From Mytilisepta virgata (taxonomy: Eukaryota; Mollusca; Bivalvia; Mytilida; Mytilidae): 64,000 bases of DNA. This document shows positions 11,130-25,000 of the stretch, in pieces; position 1 is the stretch's first letter, and every line of letters starts with the position of its first letter. The translations under genes and the position numbers were made by a program. A model generated the notes under the pieces. The model saw only the letters and a program-made list of their open reading frames with translations. It was not told where the DNA came from and searched no databases. The stretch is taken from NCBI GenBank assembly GCA_028015205.1, contig CM051518.1, positions 30,904,001 through 30,968,000 on the forward strand. The letters are read 5' to 3'.

Positions 11130-13073
11130 AAACAAAACTAGACAGAATTGGTGCATGCCATGTGTAGTTGTGCAAGACATAAAGGGTTTCTGATTGATAG
11201 ATTTTTGGTTTTTCCATTGTTGAACATTGACTTGGGAGTTTTCTTTGAAGTTTGTAAATTCAAAATCTACAGTTTACATTGTAGTACAATTTAGCCCAAT
11301 TTACATTTTATGCTATAGTGACTTTTGACTATTTTACTACTAGCACTTTCACTGCTACTGCTGATCTTAAAGTAGATCTATATACTGATCAATGTTATCA
11401 TTAAAGTTAAAGGGAGATAATTAAATGTTCATTTTACACTATAACGCATACCGGGTATTCATATATATGCATACCAAATATGGCTGACTTATATATAGTA
11501 ACTGTGTAACAGATCTGATCCAAAACCTTTACCTGACTATTGGGGCATAAAAATGAGGTCAAGGAAATGAGACACCAGTCAGACAGACAAGACTCCTAGC
11601 AACAAATCAAATAATAATGTTCACCTAGCATGTATTGTCACTCAGAACAGACCTAATCCAAAATCTTGAACTTGATTACTCGAGCATGTAACTGGTGTCA
11701 AGGTCAAGTAACAATGGCAGGCTGAGCCACAAAAAATTTGGGTTACCCAGGTGAAATAATTGCAAAGATATTCCTTGTTAATGATGTCGCAGGTGCTGCT
11801 GGTTCATAAGACTTTTGAATGAATTTCATAAAACTTAATTCTGATTATGTATGGAATAGTTTCAAAGATGTAGTTTAATGCAGGTGTCATCTCAGTCAGT
11901 AAAGTAATGTATACTTTCACAATTAGCACAAGTACTATGTATATTAGTTCAGGAATAACAAAAGTTTTATTAATACAGATCTAACATAACCTGTTAAAAC
12001 ATTACTTAAAGAAAGGGTTTGTAATTGATAAGGAAGGTTTTCTACAACCAGGTCTTACAAGTACATTACCATAAACAGTGATTAAAGGAAACCTTTCTTC
12101 TCCATTACAAGTAATATCTTAAAGTGATGTTAGAACAATCTCGGACAAAACGAAAAGTAAAATCTAACCAACCCTCCATGTTTTCTACATTCTATTCTGG
12201 TTATAACAGTTAAATATTGCATCAAACTGCTTAACAAACCCAAATGATAAATATAAAAAATACCAAAACACGCACGTCTGCAGTTTCCATCAATTATAAC
12301 ATGTGAATACTAATCATTCTTTCAGTAATAATTCCTCACCAACTATCCTTATAATCTTAGCATACTTGGAAAATTAGAAAACAAGAAAAAAATTTGAATT
12401 AAATAACTTTAATGATTAAATTTAATACAGATTTGTCAAAAAGTGAAACCTGAGATGTAAATGTTATTAAAGAGAAAATACACAAAGCAATTATCTAACA
12501 AAATTTAATTAAGATACAAAAATCGTTTTTAAATTACATCACAGCTTATCCGTATGGTCTACATCGAAATGAAATCACAGTAGGTTTATCCATAAATCTG
12601 TTAATAATCACAGCTTTTTTATTCTTATCACAGTTAATAAATTGCACCTCAAAAACTCACTAACATATTAAAATACAAATTACATTATAACATTTTTATA
12701 TTGCATGACATACTCCTGTAGTAGTGAAATATTATAGGTATTCCTTAACTAAAGCAAAATTTTGCATAAAAACTCCTAAAATTTTCAATTAACCTTATTC
12801 AAGTAGCAAATTAACCTCAATTTTGCAATTTGCATGTCAACTTGTAAATTATTGTATTTCTATTTAAAATACAAAAGAATATAATATTACACATATGTAC
12901 ACAACATTATAATTTAGCACTTTTGTGTGATATATTACACATATCAAATCTAAAACAATTAAAATAAATTGTCTATTATTACATATTTTCATATGAATCA
13001 ACAAAGTTCACAAGACCAAAAGACTGTATTATCTCCCTTTACAAAGCACTGTTTTCTCCATAAAAGATACACA
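11130..13073. other. AT-rich intergenic stretch
   Basis: No exon found. 11500-11750 has a fragment of the ggtcaagg-type dispersed repeat. The lower part is the expected 3' UTR and downstream flank of the minus-strand gene, with a TTTATT (AATAAA on the minus strand) at 12618-12623. Confidence 0.5.
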
Positions 13074-16000
13074 TTATTGGTATATCTGTTGTATACAATC
13101 TGAAAAGACAAATAAATTAAAATGATACAAAATTTTTAAAATTACACTTTCTAAAATATTCTATAGTATTTATGTTATTATAACAATTTCATAATAGATT
13201 TTAAAATATAAAATTTATAAAAAAAAATACATAGTACAAACTATTTGTAGCTTTAAAGATTGTACATATTTTAAAATGTTTAAAGAAATATAAATACTCA
13301 GGTGTTATTAATATTTGTCAATTTCACAATTGCTGAAATCAGATATTTGAAATGCTATATATGAACATCTGATATGAAAATATAAAAAAACACAAAAAAA
13401 TCAACACTTACCTATGGGAGTATTTCTTAAAATATGTTTATAATCTGATTGTGAATTTGCTTTTTTGAGAGGTTTTACTGGCACACTGAAAGTTGCTATA
13501 CAACATTCTTCTATACTTGGTCTTCTTGATCCCAGTTTATGTTTTTTGGCAATGAGATTTCTTGGATGTTCTAAAGATTTGTTCAGTGTATTCACAACAG
13601 ACTTTCTGTTGTTTGTAACAATATCTGCTGATTTATTTCTATTGTATTTGGTTAATATCTCTTGGTTAGAATTCTGTGAAGATTTTGTTGATTCAATAAC
13701 ATGAAAATCTTTAATGCTCACTTCTTCTTTTGATACCACCTGTAAATGGAATACGAGATTATACTATGGAACTAGACAACTAATCTTTGTTTTAGTTTCT
13801 GTTAAGAGAGGCAAGAAAATAGTCAATAGTACTAACTGCAAATTATTGAATTCCCTTACTGTAAATGTGCCAAACAAAATTATTATTAAAATTTATAAAG
13901 AATCACCATTCATTGTAGCATGAATAATTTCATTTAAAATTCTGACTTTTACTCTCTATGAATTTCAGGTGTAAAATGACATAATTTTTTGCTAGTGTAT
14001 ATCTCCTTGCAATGAAAAGTTAATATATAGATAAATACCTTCTATTCTCTTGAAAACTATTATATATGAGTATTTAAACTGTGTTCTTCAAATAACAAGT
14101 GATTATGAATGACATAAACCTTTTTTATATCAGCTGCATTTTCTAATACAATAACTGGTTCAGGGATATCTATTTCATCTTCTGTACATTCACATACAAT
14201 TTCTTGTGAATTAACTTCTCTAGATTCGTGAATTGCTAATTCATCTTCATCAAACTCTGGTATCTGCACTGATGATAGATCAAACTGTCAAATATAAAAG
14301 ACAATAATGTCATTAAAACTTACAAGAAATTATTATAACCAAAATGAAAACCTGACACCATTTTACTGCAATTCTTGTTTCAGAGAGCTGATGACTTACC
14401 GTAGTATAGGATTTAATAGCCATTTGAATTTCATGCCTTGTATATTAATTCTTTCACAAATTATCACTCTTAGAGTAATTTCCCATATCAGAATAACATT
14501 ATGCTTTTGTTTAAAATAAAAAAATGAATAAAAAAAGGGGAAAAAATATATGTTTTATAAGAATATGGAAATTTGGGATTGGTTATACTAAATTTTTTGT
14601 TGTTATTTTTTACCTCTCGATTTTGAAAAAAGTCAATGGTAATGTATTTTTTACATACAACCTTTATGTATATATTGAAATCATTGTTATGAAAAGTTAA
14701 ATTACATATTTTTTTGGAAAAAATAATTCCTCCTCCAATAAAAAATAATTGTGGATATTACCAATATAATGATTCCTAATTAAATTTTTGTTGACAAATA
14801 CTTATCTATAGATCTTATTAAACTAAAGTTCTAGTGAAATTTAACACCCTTATACAGCACCCTGGAGAAAAATGGTTAACAGCAAACACCTTTGGTGACA
14901 CTTCTGTGAAGTTATAGTTTTTTCATACCTCAGGAAATTCTTTATCTTTGTTATTCTTATCTTTGGTTGGAGTACTTGTGAATACTTGTTCATTGTCCTT
15001 CTGTAAAAAATTTTGAAAAATACATATCATTACATCATGACAACTTCACTTGTATATAAAAAACAAAAACATAATCCCTCGTATTTCTGATTAAATCTAT
15101 TTATTTTGATAATGTAATATTCCGAATATCTAATCTTCAAATTCAAATACATGTACAACCAAAAATCTTACAACTCCTTTATTCATTTTTGAAATTGCAT
15201 ATACCATACATTTAATTTTGATAGAATAAACCATGATATAAGAAAAAATAAAATAACTTAATTAAATAAAAATACTATTTTCTGATGGAAAAATTAGTGG
15301 CAAAGTTTCATGAAAAGAATATAAATTTGACAAAAACAGTCCTCAACAACAGTGATTTTATTTCTAGTTTAATTTCATCATATAACAAAAAAATCTAAAA
15401 ATTACCTTTGGTGACAGAAAAGGTGTAATAGGAGAAGCTGTCTTGTGTTGCATTATAAATGGAGATTTCTCTCTTGTTAATTCAATACTTTCTTCTAATT
15501 TTCCTGAAACAATAAAATTTCTTTATTGATTTCTAATTAGAAGCACATTAAAATATTGAATTTAAATTACGTATGAATACAAGTATTATTTTATATGCTG
15601 AAAAAATGTATTTAATATATCTAAAAACACATATAATCTGTGTAATTGTAACAAAAGTACAGGTCAATTTTCCATGCAAATGTTAATGCACATTCTCAAA
15701 ACAAATATAATTGTTGTTAATCCCAAAATCAGTACAAATAAAATGCATCTGACAAAAAATGAGCTGTCAAACTGACAGGGAACCCAATTTTTCTGCATCA
15801 CAGAAGCCATCCTTTATGCTATATAACCAAACAAAAAACTCTATTTTCCATTTGAAAATAATATTCTGCAAACAAAATACACAACCAGTTGACTTCACTA
15901 GAAAGATAAATTAAATTTCATAGATGTTTTCTTCCAATTTTATACTACTGGATTTGTAATTGGGCATAAATGAAATAACACAGGAACCATTATGACAAAA

Positions 16001-19000
16001 AAATATTTGAAATATACCTTAACACTTACCTTTCTTTATTGTGGACATCTCTGGTACTATATCCTCAAATACTTCCATGTCTGATAAAAACATTTTTGTA
16101 GAAGTCAACTGTTTAATAGATTTTTTCTTTGGTCTGGACTCTATTTTATTACTCTCTTGTCTATACCTGTTTTTATAACAATCAAAATATCTAAAGTACT
16201 GTTACTGTTCATTTATTTTATATATTTTAATGCTTTTTCCATTTTTTAGATTTCAATTTAAAATGCATTTTAAAAACTGTTTAGAAATAAACTTTGGATA
16301 TAAAACAATTAACATAGACACCACAATTCAAAAGAGTTTAAGCATTTAAATTTCACATAGTTTTTAAATACCTATATATTACCCTGCACTGCCTTTGAGC
16401 ATTTGAAGGTTTACTATGTATTACCTAACTTCACAGTTAATTAAAAACTGATGTGTGAAAGTATTTTGCATTTCTAATTCATGTAAAAATACAATTTTGT
16501 GATAAAAATGGAAGAGAACTTACAGTAAAGTTTTGTTTTTATTTGGTGTAGTTTCTTGTTGTCTTTGAATTTCAGTCTTGTCTACAATAAGGTATAAGAT
16601 CAATAGTAATACAAAATTAATCTGTATAAAATTTATATAATACTTAAGAGATTATAATGATTTACTCAAAGAAGTATTTTTAGATGTACAATTAAGTACA
16701 TTGAGCTTAATACTCAGCTTGGGTATAGTAAGACTTATTTCCTCTTCTACTAATGTTTTTTTTGTTTATACAACATAAATCAGTCTCCTGTTAATTGGTC
16801 AAATGAATGAATATTTAACTTTAAAACAAAATAATGATAACAAGAAAAACATGTTTAAAAACACCAGAGACAGTTTTTACTGGAAAATTTCATGGTTCTT
16901 TAAAACTGAGGTAATTTTAAAGATATAAAACCTCACAAGATACTGTTATAGTATCATTATAATAGTTTAATATTTTTAACAAAGACAAAAATATGCATAG
17001 TTTTTATATCAAGTTCAGTAAACATAATATCTTATTTGTATAAAAGAATAAAATATCAATTTACACCCATTAAAAAATTTTCTTTAAAAAGCAAAATGCA
17101 TTTTAATTGCAATATTACAAAAACTACTTCATATGATATAAAAGTCAAGTTGTCTATCCTATGATAAATTAATTTCTAACATTTTTTTTCTTATTCTCCA
17201 CTTTGGTTTAAGTAACATAAGAGATTATTTAACTTTAAGTTTGTCTAACCCATGCCTCTGGTATCATTGGACAGCACAATCGAAGATATATCTGTAGGGA
17301 ATCCATAATCCTTGATATTTTTTGCATCTTTCTGAATTGTAGAATTCCATTTCTGATTGAAGGAAATACCTTTGTCTTTTACAATGAATTCAAATGATGA
17401 TGGTTCAGTTAGTTCAACTGTTTTTGCTGTTAGATTATAAGAAAACAGCAATGTTATATTTATAATATCTCTGTTAATACCAAAAGCAGTTGAACATTAT
17501 TTATCCACAAAGCAAAAAAAGACTAATTTTTAAGACTGTTTTCAGGGGGTACTGTTGACATCAATCCTGCAAAGTTCTAAAAAATTTCATAATGTATTTT
17601 CAGAGGAGAAGATTTTGAAAATTGGCCATTAAAAATCAAAGATGGCCCCTGGCATCCATGTTGTTCATCCATCCGGAACCGAAGGTGGGATTAAATAGAG
17701 ATCCTTCCATACATCAATCCTGCTAACTTTGGTTACAATCTGCCTATTACTACCTAAGCAATTGACAAAAAAGTCTTTTCCAATATGGTTTCAAATTAAA
17801 CTTTGAACAGCTGCAGCCGTCGGTTGAGCAAATGAATCTCGACCAAAAGTGGATCATTTGTAGAGGGTATTGTTGTCATCAATCCTGCAAAGTTTCAAAT
17901 TATTTCATCATGTAGTTTCAGAGAAGAAGATTTTTGAAAATTGGCTAATAAAAATCAAAGATTGCCTCTGGTGGCCATGTTGTTAATTGATCCTGAACCA
18001 AAGATGAACTTTAATAGAGGTCTTTCCATAAATCATTTCTGCCAACTTTGGTTACAATCTGCCTACTAGTTCCTGAGCAATTGACAAAAAAGTGTTTTCC
18101 CATATGGTTTCAATATAAACTTTGAACAGTTGCAGCCGTCAGTTGAGCGGATGAATCTCAACCAAAAGTACATCGTTGGTAGAGGGTATTGTTGTCATCA
18201 ATCCCGCAAAGTTTCAAAACATTTCATCATGTAGTTTCAGGAGAAGATTTTTGAAAATTGGCCAATAAAAAACAAAGATGGCCTCTGGCAGCCATGTTGT
18301 TCATCCAACCAGAAACCAATGATGGATCGTTTGTAGAGGTCCTTCCATACATCATTCCTACAATGTTTGGTTACAATCTGCCAAGTAGTTTCAGAGGAGA
18401 AGATCAAAATGTGAAAAGTTTACAGACGACGGACGATGGACGCAAAGTGATGACATAAGCTCACATGGCGTATAGGCCAGGTGAGCTAATAAAACATGTT
18501 TCACAGACTAACCAAGCTAACCCTCACATCGTTCAATAATCAAGATGGTACGGTCAACATAAATGTGTACTGCAGTGTAAAAAACTGTCATAATTGTTGT
18601 TGTACACAACTACAATGTATTGTGGTTGTATCTTGTAAAGATAAACAATTTCGGGTGGAAAAAAGTAATTTTTCTTGTTAAACAATTCACGTTTACTGGT
18701 ATATAAAAGCCTCTATACGCATGTACTGAAAATGGATATATCAAGTAATATATTGTTTGACGATATATAGGATTTCATAGTAGAATTTGTGGTTTCCAAC
18801 TACTCACAAGATCCATGAAAATTGGTATCCCATGGCATGAAAAATATTTAACCCATGTGGTACTTAATCCAGTTTCTGACATATACACCTATATGCTGAA
18901 ACTGAGTTACTCAAGAATTAAATGTAGGTCATGATGATTCAAATGTTGTTTATCTGTGTTGAACTGTACAAGATGATTGTAATTGTGAGATATCATTAAT

Positions 19001-22000
19001 TTATCATCGCAAATTTTTGAGACATACACCAAAAAGTAAAAAATTTACCAAAAACACTGTAGCATAAAATTTGGGTCATAAAGACTCAAAAGCTGTGTTA
19101 TACTATATAGATGATTATAGTTCGGAAATATTATTGATGAATTTTATTTCCAAATAAAGTAAATGTAAAAAAAATATATATCAATGTCACTTGAGCATAA
19201 AATTAGGCATAAATCATGGTAACTCAAATGTTGCTGACTTGGGCTTTACTATATAACATGATTGAAGTTGTGTAATATCATTGAAAACATGGTTTCTGAT
19301 AGTGATGGGAATTGGAAAAAATATATCATAATCAATCACTGGATACCTATAAATAACTAATGATCGATTATAATCAGAATAAAAACAAATGGGTCAACTC
19401 ATTTATCTGCCATTTGTCAGAATAGGAGTTGTCACAGCATGCTTAGATGAATTTGATAATAATCGATCATCGGGATACCAGTAGTTTCTTAGAAACGGAC
19501 ATAAATGTAAAAACTTAACTGAGTCACTCTAGTGACCCAATCATATTATATAATTGACCCAATCCCATTATATAATGTAAGAGCATTACAGTTGATGACC
19601 TATCATTCACCTAACACCATGGGTTACTGAGATATGACATTATACAATTATCACCCTTGTTGGTGTGTGACCCAACGGTTTGTCTCCCAGAGGAAAGTAA
19701 GGTCACACGAGGGCTTGCCCGAGGGTGACCTTACTTTCCGAGGGGAGACAAACCGTCGGGTCACACACCAACAAGGGTGATAACTGTTATATTATATCGA
19801 ATATTCAACTAAACAGCACTCGAAATTTTCCGTTTAGTATTCTTGGAGTCCTTATCAGACAGCAGGCGTTCCATTTCTGCCTCATCCACCGCCAGCAACC
19901 TGTTGTTGGACACCATGTTTTTTGTTTACTGAATCAAGGGAAGTAACTATAAATGGAAACACGTGAGTCTCACGAGGGGATTTCCATGGGGTTTTCTCGC
20001 GAGCGGTTGACCTTACTATGCGACCCAACGATTTTCGGTTGACCCAACGAATGGGCAAATATCACGTGACACTGTTTTAACAAATCAGATTAAAGATTTC
20101 TATATGAGTATATAATATTAAGTAAGGAACAATATCTGACTTGCTCATGTGCTTAATGTAGGTCAAAGTTACCCATATATTGTTGAACCGCATTCTGTGG
20201 TATAAATTGATTGCAGTACAAATATAGTTTAATATCACAGCTGTATCTCAATGAACTTCTGTTTGTTTAGTTGGGGTTTTATGCCATTTACAGCACATTT
20301 GGCTATTTCAAGACGGCCAGTTTATATTGGTGGAGGAAGCCGGAGTACCCGGAGAGAACCATGTACCGATCTTCAGTAGGAAAAATTGGCAATCCTTGTC
20401 AATTAAGATCACAGTCGAACACACACCGCCACAGGTGAGATTCTAACTCACAACCTCAGTGTTGACAGGCTAGTGATCAGTAGTAGTCATGACAAACTAC
20501 CTACACCACTCGGCCAACGAGGTCCTCCAATGAATTTCTGAGAAATGGACTTACTTACAGATACTGATCGAAAGTCTGGACCCCCTACACATTTCTGACT
20601 GGGGACCACCTAAGGACAATTGCATCAAAGTTTGTCCTCAACTGCCATAATAATTTAATAGAAAACGACTTTTAAATATTTTTTTGCTTCTTTTTCTATT
20701 TTTTGCAATGGTGGCCATATTGTTAGAGGTCTGGACCCCTGGCATACTTGTGAAAGGGGACTACCAAAAGACAATTCCAACAAATTTTATTACCAATTGG
20801 CCCAGTTTCAGAGGAGAAGATTAAAATATTAACATTTACAGACAGATGTCAAGTGACAACAATAGCTCACATGGACTTTCGTCTAGATGAGCTAAAATGT
20901 AAAACAATTATATTACTGGACCAAGATATATTACCTACAAAACTTACCCACTGGTAATTTTAATTTTCCTGTCCTTGAAGATGATACATGATCTGACGAC
21001 TTTTTCAGACCAGATGATTTAGAACTGTCTACTGGTACCAAGGTAGCATTAGAACGATTAGTTGAATCATGAATGGCAATATTTGTACTTGGTACAGTAT
21101 GCTGTCCTGTATTGCTTTTGGTGTTAGTTGCTGATTCAGTCACCCATGTGTATGTATAATCATCATCACTGTTACTTTCACTCATGTTTTCCAGAATTTC
21201 TTCTGCACTTATGTTCAACACAGCATTGCTAGTCTTACCTTTAGGAAAAGTTGAGAATAAAATGGGAATGTAATGAAAAATACAATTCTGCAGAGTATAA
21301 AATCACAACTTCTTATATAATGGAAAAGAAACTATTTCAAATAATATTTGCAAAAAGAACAAGGGATATAACTCAGTAAATTTCGAAAAAAATAATGTTA
21401 CTTTGATGGCCAATGGCAAATTTTCAAAGCATACTTTTGTTACTGGATAGAAACAGTTTGTTATTATTGGTTTACAATTCTTATGAAACTAGATACTTAC
21501 CTTGCTGAAGTCTTTTTCCAGCCTGCAATTCATTTGGATATTCTTGATGCATTTTTGGCAAGAGAAAAGATATTTTCTGCTGCCCTATAAAATACACTTT
21601 AAAAATTATACTATGATTTTGAAATTAATTCCTGGATCTACACATATTTGTAAATAAATTATGACCAACAATAACTCTAGATTGATTATAAATGGAATTC
21701 TAGTGCTGTATGAAAAATTAAAATTAGACTTTCAATCATTATCTTATTTATATCATTAAAATTTTTGCATTAATAAAGAGATCACATTAATTTCAGAAGA
21801 ATGTAAGGAGGTATATTAGAAATGCTGACAAAAAATGTACTGTGTCTGCCATTTCCTTTGTTAAATGTGAAAGCCAAAGGATATCAGTTAAGCATCAATG
21901 TGACAAAATCCCATAGGGCCTAAATTAAAATATTGTTTGTTTGCCATTCTCCTACCCAGAATTTTTTATGTGGGTAGGTAGGTAGGTAAATTATTTTATT

Positions 22001-25000
22001 TTTTTTCTGGAAAAATATTTTGGATGTTTATATAATAGTATGAATGTAGGGAGCCTCGTACATCTTTTATCTCTGCATATGCATGCATTTATGTGTCACT
22101 TGCTATAACCTTCACCTCTTATATATTCTTTTATATGTGTATATCTGCTCTTTTTTTTCTTTATTGTGTTCTGCTAGATATATTTACTGCTATTATATAT
22201 GCACCTTTTAATCCTTAATCACCCTCTGTAGTGTGCTTTCTGGCTTAGTAATACAACTGCATGGTGAGTAAACTTGTATACCTTCGAAACATTTCAATGT
22301 ACTACCGGAAATCAAAACCGCATGTAACCCGGAAATCAGCACTCGATAACCGCAACCGGCAAAATTCCGGAATCAAAAAAAATGTTTTCAAAAACGGCAA
22401 TAAAATTATTTGGGTCGCTGCGATTTTTTTGGGTCGGTCGGCTGACAGCAAACAAACAATATTTTAATTTAGGCCTAGGATTGAATAGAGGGGAAAATTG
22501 ATTAAATTTGTCATGCGGCTTTGTTTTCATCCACTGAATCGTCCCTTTATTTAAGCTACAGAATGTGCTTGCCATTTATATTTTTAAAAAAGTAATAGGA
22601 AATATTGTATCTATGGTTTCGTTAAAGTCTATGTGTTTAACATTCTAAATGGTACACCATCATTCATGTACTTACATGTCATTCCTTCATCTTTTCGAAG
22701 AATCTCAATACTTGTTTCTGCCTTGCTGTTTTCACTACCAGACCATGAAAATTTAGCACTCTTCTTGTCTTTCTGTGAGTTGCTGATATCCAAACAACTC
22801 TTTTTTTGTGACCTTTCCTTTAGCTGTTTCGTTTTCTTGCATCTTGGTGACCCTTTAAAAGGTGAATTTAACATCTCTAATGGTTTTTTTTCCAGTGTTT
22901 TAGTGTGTTGATTTCTTGGATTTCTTGTGGATTTCTAAAAAATATATAGCATTCATCATTCTTCCAACTTCATGTATATACATCCATACTTAAATTAAAA
23001 CATAACTGAAGTACATAAAGGAAATATAATGTATTTAAGGTATGCGGACCATAAATAACCATGCGATTATTCAAAAGTTCCCTGATGTTCCATACAAATC
23101 AATTAAAATGACCTTGGTAATTATCGGCAAACTTTGGAAATGCCAATATAACTAACTTATTTTTAGAGACTGCATATTAACACCAAAGTGTGTTTCAACT
23201 TGAGAAAGATATATATATATATAACATTTCAGCTTTAAATTGTTTGGTTCAGCCATTCACGGTCAAAAAGAGATACAATTTTTGATCATGATCTATTATG
23301 GTCCGGATACCTTAATTACAAAAATGTGTGCCAACATAATAATATAAAATTGCATCTGCAAATTTTTTAAAGTATCACTCATTTTAACAATAAAATCATA
23401 GGAATCAAACAAAAGGTTTTCATGAACCTGATCTGCCCACTTAGAACACACATATAATCCAATTTCCACTTATTTTGTCAACATGAGAGCTTTCCAATAC
23501 AATTATCAAAGAGAAGATCCATTACCATGGTGCAATTTCTGTCTATGACTATTGGACCAGTGGCAAACAAACTTTTATTGGGTATTTCTGTAAAGCCAAC
23601 TGTGTGCTGAAAGTGGCATAAAACTCATATAAACCAGACTAAATCTTTCATTTATTTATAAGGTAAAATATACAATGAAACAATGTCTTTTGAGACATGT
23701 ATTATACAAGCTTTTAATGTTATATAATACTTAAAAATCCATCGAATTTTTTCCTTTGTCATTAGCTTTTACACAACTTCCTTAACTTGAAATTACAAGC
23801 ATCATCATTTAAAAAAAATATAAAGCAAATTACCAGCTTCTTTGGCACATTTCTTTTTGCTTTTACTGGTCTCATTCTTTTTCTACTCACAAAGTTTTTA
23901 AATCTGAAAATCAGAATGTAAATTGCAAATAAAACTAGAGGCTCCCAGATGCCTGTATCACTCATCTGGATATCAATTGCAGAATAAATATATTTCAATC
24001 TCGGTTGTCTGTCTTTAACATTGCTGTCAAGTTGGGTTCTGATTAGCTCACTGGTTTTGGCCAATTGGGTACCAAATTGCTCACTGGTCATCCGATATAA
24101 TTCTAAAAGAGGAAAGTCAAGGGACCATTGCTGCAAAGTTTGGTTTCAATTGGCTGTGGTTTAAACAAGAAGATCTTTAAGTGAATTTCTGTTACATTAA
24201 GTTTGCCTGTAGCGGCAATCTCCGATGGCATCTGGGTTTTCAGATAAAACTCTGAGAGAGGACCACTGCTGCCAAATTTCAGACAAAAGTGACATACTGA
24301 CCAATGTTAAATTAAGGTCCCTTGTGGTGGCCATCTCGGATGACAGTCCTGGTCATCAAATACTATTCTGAAAGAGACCATATAAGGACCACTCATGCCA
24401 AGTTTGGTTCCAATTGGCTATGAGGTTACATACAAGTAGATCTTTAATTGAATTTTCCCAAAGGGTCTTACGTTAAACTAAGTTTGCCTGTGATGACCAT
24501 CTTGAATGGCAATGCAGGCCATCAGACACAATTCTGAAAGAAGACCACCCGAGGACCATTGATGCAAAGTTTGGTAACAATGGCTTAATGGTTTCAGAAA
24601 AGAAGATCTTGAAAGGAATTTCCCATAGGATCCTATGTTAAACTTAGTTTGCCTGAGGCAGTCATCTTGGATTGCTGTCCGGGTCATCTGATACAATCTG
24701 ATAAATAAATCACCTAAGGATCATTGCTACAAATTCTAATATTACGTCCTATACATCTCAAACAATATATGACCCGAAATATCATGCGATACAACCATAA
24801 TAGTTGTGTAGAACAACAATTATGACAATGTTGTATAATGCAATACACATATCTGTAGGCTGCACAATTTTGATTTTTGAAAGATGAAACGGTTACCGTG
24901 GTAAGTCTGTGAAACATGTTTCATCAGTTTCTCTTCTGTAAATGATGAATTACATACTTTGACTGTGCAATTGGTTATCTTCTGAAAATAGTTTTGATAG

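Noticed and set aside
13465..13704. 79-codon plus-strand frame
   Set aside because: Antisense shadow of the penultimate exon of the minus-strand gene.
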